From contig CAZHNG010000348.1 in NCBI GenBank assembly GCA_964533785.1, positions 1-6,953 of the forward strand: a stretch of DNA of 6,953 nt, read 5' to 3'. Shown here in pieces: positions 1 through 4,904 of the stretch. Every line of letters starts with the position of its first letter. The first letter of the stretch is position 1. The translations under genes were made by a program, and so were the position numbers. The stretch comes from JANQRV01 sp964533785. GTDB lineage: Bacteria > Bacteroidota > Bacteroidia > Chitinophagales > Saprospiraceae. The notes beneath the pieces are model-generated. The model ran no database searches, was not told the origin of the DNA, and saw only the letters and a program-made list of their open reading frames with translations.

Positions 1-124
1 TTACGTATTGGAGCAATAAAATGCAGGTTGCTATTCCGGCTGTCAGGCCACCGATCAATATAACTGATTGAAAACCATTCTTCCTTAAATTACGTAAATT
101 AATCTTCAGAAAGTTGATAAACAT
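1..124 (-). CDS. ABC transporter permease (MacB/FtsX-like), N-terminal fragment cut by window edge
   Basis: The reverse strand from the ATG at 124-122 reads MFINFLKINLRNLRKNGF, followed by a hydrophobic helix (about residues 19-41), and runs off the window after 41 complete codons. The short amphipathic K/R-N-L-x-K stretch followed directly by the first membrane helix is the standard beginning of the roughly 800-aa Bacteroidota FtsX/MacB-type permeases, and it resembles the start of the complete permease just upstream. The family forms the membrane part of type VII ABC transporters, which use a LolD/MacB-like ATPase to act on substrates in the periplasm. The gap to the upstream gene is 44 bases on the same strand, so co-transcription as a tandem permease pair is likely. 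A weak GGAGA sits 16 bases before the start. Substrate unknown; the rest of the protein is not visible. Confidence 0.85.
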   Translation of the reverse strand, partial: MFINFLKINLRNLRKNGFQSVILIGGLTAGIATCILLLQYV

Positions 125-140
125 GATGTGATGATTTTTT

Positions 141-160
141 TCTCCGTTAATAAGTTAACG
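141..160 (-). promoter_or_regulatory. Small hairpin touching a GGAGA element between the two permease genes
   Basis: CGTTAA (145-150) and TTAACG (155-160) form a perfect 6-bp stem with a 4-base loop. On the minus strand the hairpin is followed at once by GGAGA (145-141) and an A-rich run, not by a T-run, so it is not a canonical terminator for the upstream gene. It could modulate translation or stabilise the mRNA of the downstream permease. It may also be chance in AT-rich DNA. Confidence 0.3.
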
Positions 161-168
161 ATCGTAAT

Positions 169-2607
169 TCATTCTTGTCTTATAGCATCGACAGGGTTCA
201 TCAAGGCAGCTTTAACCGATTGAAAACTAACAGTAATCAAGGAAATAACAAGAATAATCAAGGCAGCTATAACAAAAATCCAGATAGACAAATTAGTACG
301 AAAAGCAAAGTCTTTCAGCCATTCTTTCATAACATACCACGCAATGGGTATTGCTACGACGGATGCGATCATTACCGGGGCGGTGAAGTTCCTAATTAGA
401 ATAAGAACAATGTTGGCCACACTAGCTCCCAGAACCTTTCTCATACCGATCTCCTTTTTCTTTTGAGCTGTAGTCAAGGTAGTTATTCCTAATAAGCCCA
501 AACACGCAATCAATATGGCTAATGCCGTAGCATAACCTAAAATACTGCTCAATTTCTGCTCCGATTGGTATTGTTGATTAAGGTCCTCGTCCATAAATTG
601 AAAGCTGAATTGTTTCCCTGGTACTAGTTTTTTCCAGGAGTTTTCAATATCAGCCAGGATTTCGTTCAGGTTTTCCCCTTTTAATTGAAATGTAAATTTT
701 GGAATGGGTGGGTCGATAATGCCGTGATCGGATGCCGAATTGATTAACGGAACAAAATCAGTAGTCATGACCAAAGGGCCTACTGGATCATGTAAAGAAG
801 CAAAGTTAAAATCTTCAGAAACTCCGATGATCCGAAAGTCGGTAAAGGGTTCTGGCAGGGGCTGACCGATAGGTCTTTCTAATTCCCAGGCCTCAATAAA
901 AGCCTGATTGACAATAACACCTCTTTTATCAGTTATATTTTCTTTAGAGAACTTTCTGCCCGACAATAATTTTATTTTCATGACCTCCAGATAATCATAT
1001 CCAATTTGCTGAACCCGAAACTGTCTGAATCTATTAGAATTTCTATCAGTGAATCCAACCTGTAACCATCCGGGCGTACCGAAAGTGTGAGAAGAAAGCA
1101 ACACATTACTTACACCTTTGCCTAGTAAATCATTTTTTAATCTTTCTTTGACTGCTATTGCTTCCTCCCAATGATCGGACAAGGGTTGATTAAATCTACC
1201 AAAGGGCACAATGACCAATTCATCGGTGACATATCCCAGGTTTTTATTTTGCAAAAAACGCATTTGTTTTTGCATCCCTAAAGTGCAGGTAACGAGAATG
1301 ATTGAGAGTACAAATTGGAATCCAATTAAGGTTTTAAGAATCTTGTGTTTATCCGTTCCAATTTTAGAGCTTATTCCTTTTACCGCTTCAATGGGAGCAA
1401 AACCTGAAAGGACTAATGCCGGGTAAACCGAAGACAACAATCCGATGATCATCGCTAAACCTATGCAAAACAATATATTCGTAATGTTAAACGAGAAGGA
1501 TAATTGTCGATCCGCCAGATAATTAAAAGAAGGAAGCAATACCAGACTAAGCAAAACTCCAATAGCTAAAGCTAAAAAAGTAGTTAAAACTGCTTCGCTC
1601 CAAAATTGAATTCGCAATTGCCATTTAGTTGCTCCAGTAACCTTCCTTACTCCGACTTCTTTCGCCCTGGTTACCGATCTCCCGATTGACAGAACTGTAA
1701 AATTGATGCAGGCTAATATTATTATCAATAAAGCAATGCTCCCTAAAATATAAGGATAACGGGCATCGCTGACCGCAACAATGCCCTGAGGAATTTCATT
1801 GTTTAAATGGATATCAGAAAGCGGTTGAAGTCCAACCACATATTCCCCCGGCCCATAAAAATCACTTACTCTATCATCAATAAAAGTGGCAATTTTGGAG
1901 TTTAATTCCTCTACATTCACTTGAGGGTCTATTTGAACGTACGTTTCTCCAAAAACACAGGTCCAACACCTTAAAGTATTTTCTCCGAAAATTTTAAAAG
2001 TATTCTGTATTGGAGCCAGAATCTCATATTGAATACTTGAGTTTTCAGGCGGATCGGCAATAATGCCGCTCACCAAAAAGTCTGTCCATTCACCTCCAAT
2101 TTGTAGCGATAGTGACTGACCAATGGGGGCCGTATCCCCAAAATACTTTTTCCCAATTTTTTCGGTAATAACAATCTGATTTAAATTGCTGAACACCTGA
2201 TCTTTTTCTCCTAACTTTAAAGGAAAATCGAATATTTGTAAGAAGGAAGAATCCACGTAATGCACCTCCTCCTCTTCCAGAAAATTTTCCTTTTGGATTA
2301 AATTGTTAAATATTAAATAGCGAACGGTTTTTTCTATTTCTGGAAAGTTATTTTCCAACTCTGGCCCCAGCAATAAAGGAGTTATACTATTAAAAATCAA
2401 TTCTCCCTTAATGTGCTCTTTAACCCAGGTGCGGTAGATCAGCTTTGAGTTAGAATGAAAACGATCAAAAGACCATTCATTTTTTACATATAGAAATATC
2501 AGGATCACTACGGCAGTGCCAATCGACAACCCGATAATGTTGATCAAAGAAATAAGCCTTTCTTTGAATAGATTTCTAAATGCTATTTTCAGATAATTTT
2601 TAAACAT
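169..2607 (-). CDS. ABC transporter permease, MacB/FtsX-like, 812 aa, complete
   Basis: The layout is the duplicated Bacteroidota form of the MacB/FtsX superfamily. It has an N-terminal membrane helix (about 18-42), a periplasmic core domain (about 43-285), an FtsX three-helix block (about 286-308, 336-360, 377-400), a fifth helix (about 424-445), a second periplasmic domain (about 446-687) and a second FtsX block (about 688-710, 735-758, 774-795). Each FtsX block has the coupling-helix signature that contacts the ATPase: RAKEVGVRKVTGA (314-326) and KKKEIGMRKVLGA (716-728). The protein ends with the usual N-P-V-D-A-I-R. Length is normal for the family and no frameshift is seen. The start is fixed by an in-frame stop 18 codons upstream with no other start between. 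No ATPase gene is visible, so the partner is encoded elsewhere. Substrate (lipoprotein, peptide, lipid or drug) cannot be told. The first periplasmic domain has an unusual C-W-T-C (214-217). Sampled stretches are clearly more AT-rich than the neighbouring genes. Confidence 0.93.
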   Translation of the reverse strand: MFKNYLKIAFRNLFKERLISLINIIGLSIGTAVVILIFLYVKNEWSFDRFHSNSKLIYRTWVKEHIKGELIFNSITPLLLGPELENNFPEIEKTVRYLIFNNLIQKENFLEEEEVHYVDSSFLQIFDFPLKLGEKDQVFSNLNQIVITEKIGKKYFGDTAPIGQSLSLQIGGEWTDFLVSGIIADPPENSSIQYEILAPIQNTFKIFGENTLRCWTCVFGETYVQIDPQVNVEELNSKIATFIDDRVSDFYGPGEYVVGLQPLSDIHLNNEIPQGIVAVSDARYPYILGSIALLIIILACINFTVLSIGRSVTRAKEVGVRKVTGATKWQLRIQFWSEAVLTTFLALAIGVLLSLVLLPSFNYLADRQLSFSFNITNILFCIGLAMIIGLLSSVYPALVLSGFAPIEAVKGISSKIGTDKHKILKTLIGFQFVLSIILVTCTLGMQKQMRFLQNKNLGYVTDELVIVPFGRFNQPLSDHWEEAIAVKERLKNDLLGKGVSNVLLSSHTFGTPGWLQVGFTDRNSNRFRQFRVQQIGYDYLEVMKIKLLSGRKFSKENITDKRGVIVNQAFIEAWELERPIGQPLPEPFTDFRIIGVSEDFNFASLHDPVGPLVMTTDFVPLINSASDHGIIDPPIPKFTFQLKGENLNEILADIENSWKKLVPGKQFSFQFMDEDLNQQYQSEQKLSSILGYATALAILIACLGLLGITTLTTAQKKKEIGMRKVLGASVANIVLILIRNFTAPVMIASVVAIPIAWYVMKEWLKDFAFRTNLSIWIFVIAALIILVISLITVSFQSVKAALMNPVDAIRQE

Positions 2608-2660
2608 GTCTACCGGATCTATGGTCTCGAACGACTTCTGTTCATTACCTTGTTTGATTG

Positions 2661-2689
2661 ATTATCGAACGCTTAAAATGTTATGTCAA
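2661..2689 (-). promoter_or_regulatory. Putative promoter of the permease operon (TTGACA-N17-GATAAT)
   Basis: On the minus strand TTGACA (2689-2684) and GATAAT (2666-2661) are separated by exactly 17 bases, a near-perfect sigma70-type promoter. It would put the transcript start about 45-50 bases before the permease ATG at 2607. Bacteroidota primary promoters usually have TTTG near -33 and TAnnTTTG near -7. The -33 part (TTTTG) is present, but the -7 part is not of that type, which limits confidence. Confidence 0.4.
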
Positions 2690-2991
2690 AAGTCCAGACC
2701 TTAAACTAAGTGTAAAAATCTATCACTCCGTAAAGGCTCTAATAACATGCCAAAAGAATCAAGTATCTGATTACCAATACTTAACACACAAATAGCCCTA
2801 GCCATATCCTTCAATTATCCAAATTCGCACAACTTGACGTCCGAAAGTGAACACTACAGTAGCAGTTTATGCATGAATCAAACATCTTAACTTACGCTTA
2901 TTTGCCCATTAGTCCTACTTTATGGCGTTCAAACAGATTGACTTCTCGTCCAAAAGCAAAGTCTCAGATACACCTAACGTTACCCTAAGAT

Positions 2992-3022
2992 TTTGAAAAT
3001 CAAGAGAAACACCATATATTGT
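2992..3022 (+). promoter_or_regulatory. Possible Bacteroidota-type promoter of the lytic transglycosylase gene
   Basis: TTTG at 2992-2995 is followed, after 19 bases, by TATATTGT at 3015-3022, one deletion away from the Bacteroidota -7 consensus TAnnTTTG. The spacing is right for that promoter class. The predicted transcript would start about 35 bases before the ATG at 3064. The match is imperfect and the region is AT-rich, so chance is a real alternative. Confidence 0.3.
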
Positions 3023-3063
3023 ATTGAAAATAAACCCCTAACCCCCATTTGATTTAAGTAAAA

Positions 3064-4587
3064 ATGAGAAAACTACAATCCCTCGTCTTAAGCGGGCTGG
3101 TCTTTATGATCTTAGCCGGTTTTTTTCATGCCTCCAACCGAACGACCATTTCCGTTCAATTTCCGCTTTCCTCGTCTGCCATTCCCGAAGAAACAGCCTT
3201 TTCCGATCCGCCCGAGTTGTTGCCGGATTCTTTAGATGTTGTTTTTGGTACCTATCAGCGGTGGAAAGGTGATTTTGACAGTATCCTTATCCGTCGGAAA
3301 ATTAGGATCTTGGTTCCTTACAGTAAAAACTTCTTTTTCCTGGAAGGTAGTGAAGGGAAAGGGTTGGTCTACGATGCCATGCAATTATTCGAGAACTACA
3401 TCCACCGGCAAACGGGCGTTCGGGTAGCTGCGATCATTATCCCCGTAAGAAGGGATCAACTATTGCCTGCCTTGACCGAAGGACTTGGCGACGTCGTTGC
3501 GGCCAATCTGACCATAACTCCCCAAAGATCAGAAATGGTAGATTTTACCGCCCCCATCTACCGAAATGCGCACGAATGGGTGGTCAGCGGCCCCGATGCG
3601 CCCCCCTTGGATAGCCTGGAAGACTTAGCCGGTCAAGAGATCCACGTACGCACGTCCAGCAGTTTTTACGAGCACCTCAAGCAATTGAGCAGTAAACTGG
3701 AAGCGAAAGGAATGGAAGCAATTAATATCCAACCGGTAAATGAGTATTTAGAAGCCGAAAATATACTGGAACTGGTCAGTGCGGGCCTGATCCCGGCTAC
3801 TGTTGTCGGCGATAATATCGCTATGTTCTGGTCCCAAATGTTGGACAGCCTTACCCTACACAAAGAATTGATCATCCGGGATAGCTGCGACATCGCCTGG
3901 GCCATTCGTAAAAACAATCCTAAACTAAAAAAAGTACTGAACGACTTTATCCGGAAGAACCGTAAAGGGACGTTAACAGGTAATATCCTTTTCAAACGGT
4001 ATATGAGAGACACTGCTTATATTTCCACCTTATCGAAGGAAGCCGTCATCCGTTTCGATACGACCATCGCGTATTTTAAAAAATATGCCCGGCAGTATGA
4101 TTTCGACTGGTTGATGATGGCGGCGCAAGGATTCCAGGAATCGGGTCTTGATCAAAATGCAAGAAGTCCGGCCGGTGCAGTGGGTATTATGCAATTGTTG
4201 CCGAGTACCGCAAGTGACCCCAATGTTGATATCCCAAATATTTGGAATGCGGAAAACAATATACACGCCGGCATTAAATACATGCACTTCATGTACAATC
4301 GCTATTTTGCGAAAGCAGATATGGATGCATTGAACAAACACCTTTTCCTGTTAGCTTCTTATAATGCCGGCCCTGCGAAAATCCGCAGGATGCAGCGAAT
4401 CGCCAAGGCCGAAGGACTGAATCCCAACGTATGGTTCAACCAGGTGGAGCGTATCGCCGCCCGGGAAATTAGCCGGGAACCGGTTCAATACGTCAGCAAT
4501 ATTTACAAGTATTATCTTTCTCTGCGGTATATCAACCGGTTTTTAGAGACTAAGCGGGAGGAAATGGAGTCTTTGGTGAATCGGTGA
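3064..4587 (+). CDS. mltF: MltF-type lytic murein transglycosylase (solute-binding domain + SLT domain)
   Basis: The enzyme cleaves the MurNAc-GlcNAc bond of peptidoglycan non-hydrolytically, leaving 1,6-anhydroMurNAc, and acts in the periplasm. Residues 1-23 are a basic start plus hydrophobic helix (signal peptide or anchor); there is no lipobox Cys. Residues about 78-315 form a family-3 solute-binding domain, with a G-D-V-V-A-A-N-L-T-I-T-P-Q-R-S-E-M-V-D-F core near 142-161. Residues about 335-480 are the SLT lysozyme-like domain: the catalytic Glu is E359 in Q-E-S-G-L-D, with GAVGIMQLLPSTA at 371-383 and ASYNAGPAKI at 431-440. The total of 507 aa is close to E. coli MltF. In characterised MltF proteins the solute-binding domain is regulatory and senses muropeptides; that this copy does so is inference. 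An in-frame TAA three codons upstream fixes the start; the A-rich leader lacks a strong Shine-Dalgarno. Apparently monocistronic: divergent from the permeases, convergent with the cyclase gene. Confidence 0.93.
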   Translation: MRKLQSLVLSGLVFMILAGFFHASNRTTISVQFPLSSSAIPEETAFSDPPELLPDSLDVVFGTYQRWKGDFDSILIRRKIRILVPYSKNFFFLEGSEGKGLVYDAMQLFENYIHRQTGVRVAAIIIPVRRDQLLPALTEGLGDVVAANLTITPQRSEMVDFTAPIYRNAHEWVVSGPDAPPLDSLEDLAGQEIHVRTSSSFYEHLKQLSSKLEAKGMEAINIQPVNEYLEAENILELVSAGLIPATVVGDNIAMFWSQMLDSLTLHKELIIRDSCDIAWAIRKNNPKLKKVLNDFIRKNRKGTLTGNILFKRYMRDTAYISTLSKEAVIRFDTTIAYFKKYARQYDFDWLMMAAQGFQESGLDQNARSPAGAVGIMQLLPSTASDPNVDIPNIWNAENNIHAGIKYMHFMYNRYFAKADMDALNKHLFLLASYNAGPAKIRRMQRIAKAEGLNPNVWFNQVERIAAREISREPVQYVSNIYKYYLSLRYINRFLETKREEMESLVNR

Positions 4588-4595
4588 ATTTGTGT

Positions 4596-4610
4596 GCGGT
4601 CAGAAACCGC
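4596..4610 (+). terminator. Weak hairpin just after the transglycosylase stop codon
   Basis: GCGGT (4596-4600) and ACCGC (4606-4610) make a 5-bp GC-rich stem with a 5-base loop, nine bases after the stop codon. It is followed by a modestly T-rich run (ttgatatttc) rather than a clean T-tract. It may be a weak intrinsic terminator for the transglycosylase mRNA. Nothing else at this end of the intergenic region is better placed. Confidence 0.3.
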
Positions 4611-4746
4611 TTGATATTTCTGCCAAGTATGGAAAACATTGCCGTCACGGCTAAAAAACTCTTGCAATCTTAGATTTTTCGAGATTTTGTCTCTTAAAAT
4701 TTTTATCGAACCCTGCCGGGCAAACTTGTGATCAAAGGCTTTTACA

Positions 4747-4795
4747 CACCGCTGAAGAACCGCTAAGAAAAAGGAACTTCGCGTTCTTCGTGGTG
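4747..4795. repeat. Imperfect inverted repeat with internal 11-base direct repeat
   Basis: CACC (4747-4750), GAAGAAC (4754-4760) and GC (4762-4763) pair with GC (4781-4782), GTTCTTC (4783-4789) and GGTG (4792-4795), giving 13 pairs with a bulge and a small internal loop around a 17-base loop. The left arm also contains ACCGCT twice, 11 bases apart (4748 and 4759). From memory, the GAAGAAC/GCGTTCTTCGTGGTG wording resembles intergenic repeats found in many bacterial genomes; I could not verify this. Confidence 0.5.
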
Positions 4796-4808
4796 ATTGA
4801 AATTGCCC

Positions 4809-4849
4809 CCAAGTTTAGTGGTCGATACAGCTATGACCTGGAAACTTGG
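4809..4849. repeat. Long hairpin between the convergent genes (possible bidirectional terminator)
   Basis: CCAAGTTT (4809-4816) and AAACTTGG (4842-4849) pair perfectly. A symmetric 3x3 mismatch follows, then GGTC/GACC (4820-4823 with 4835-4838), one bulged base, and ATA/TAT closing a CAGC tetraloop. It lies 56 bases beyond the cyclase stop codon and downstream of the transglycosylase too. No strong T-tract flanks it on either strand, so it is not a textbook intrinsic terminator, though the position fits transcript ending or 3'-end protection for both genes. Confidence 0.5.
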
Positions 4850-4904
4850 TAGATTTCAGATCAGTTATTTTGTGGTATAATTGGAAAGATTGCCCAATAA
4901 GGTC

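Larger units (their letters stand above)
2608..3063. other. Divergent intergenic region between permease operon and lytic transglycosylase gene
   Basis: This 456-base AT-rich stretch separates two divergently transcribed genes. I see a putative promoter on each strand near its ends, and a 24-codon open frame at 2922-2996 (begins MAFKQIDFSS, ends TLRF) without recognisable homology. I see no tRNA, no convincing riboswitch and no long inverted repeat. The middle part (about 2700-2920) shows nothing I can name. Confidence 0.6.
4588..4904. other. Convergent intergenic region rich in inverted repeats, no gene seen
   Basis: This 317-base stretch lies between the stop codons of two converging genes. 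In order it holds the weak hairpin at 4596-4610, an 11-base odd palindrome GCCGTCACGGC (4641-4651), an AT-rich part with short inverted repeats (about 4676-4710), a repeat-like hairpin (4747-4795) and a long, regular hairpin (4809-4849). No open frame with coding character and no tRNA is seen. Roles in transcription termination, or relics of a small repetitive element, are the likely explanations. Confidence 0.6.

Noticed and set aside
4030..4341. Minus-strand open frames inside the transglycosylase gene
   Set aside because: They overlap the catalytic domain coding sequence, show no recognisable domain, and have no start-site context; the plus frame has a full set of SLT motifs.
4641..4651. 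GCCGTCACGGC as an operator or terminator
   Set aside because: It is an 11-base odd palindrome with a single central base, lies between convergent genes where no promoter is expected, and has no T-tract.
4871..4885. TATAAT at 4876-4881 as a plus-strand promoter
   Set aside because: It points into the 3' end of the minus-strand cyclase gene, has no -35 partner I can see, and no plausible plus-strand gene follows.
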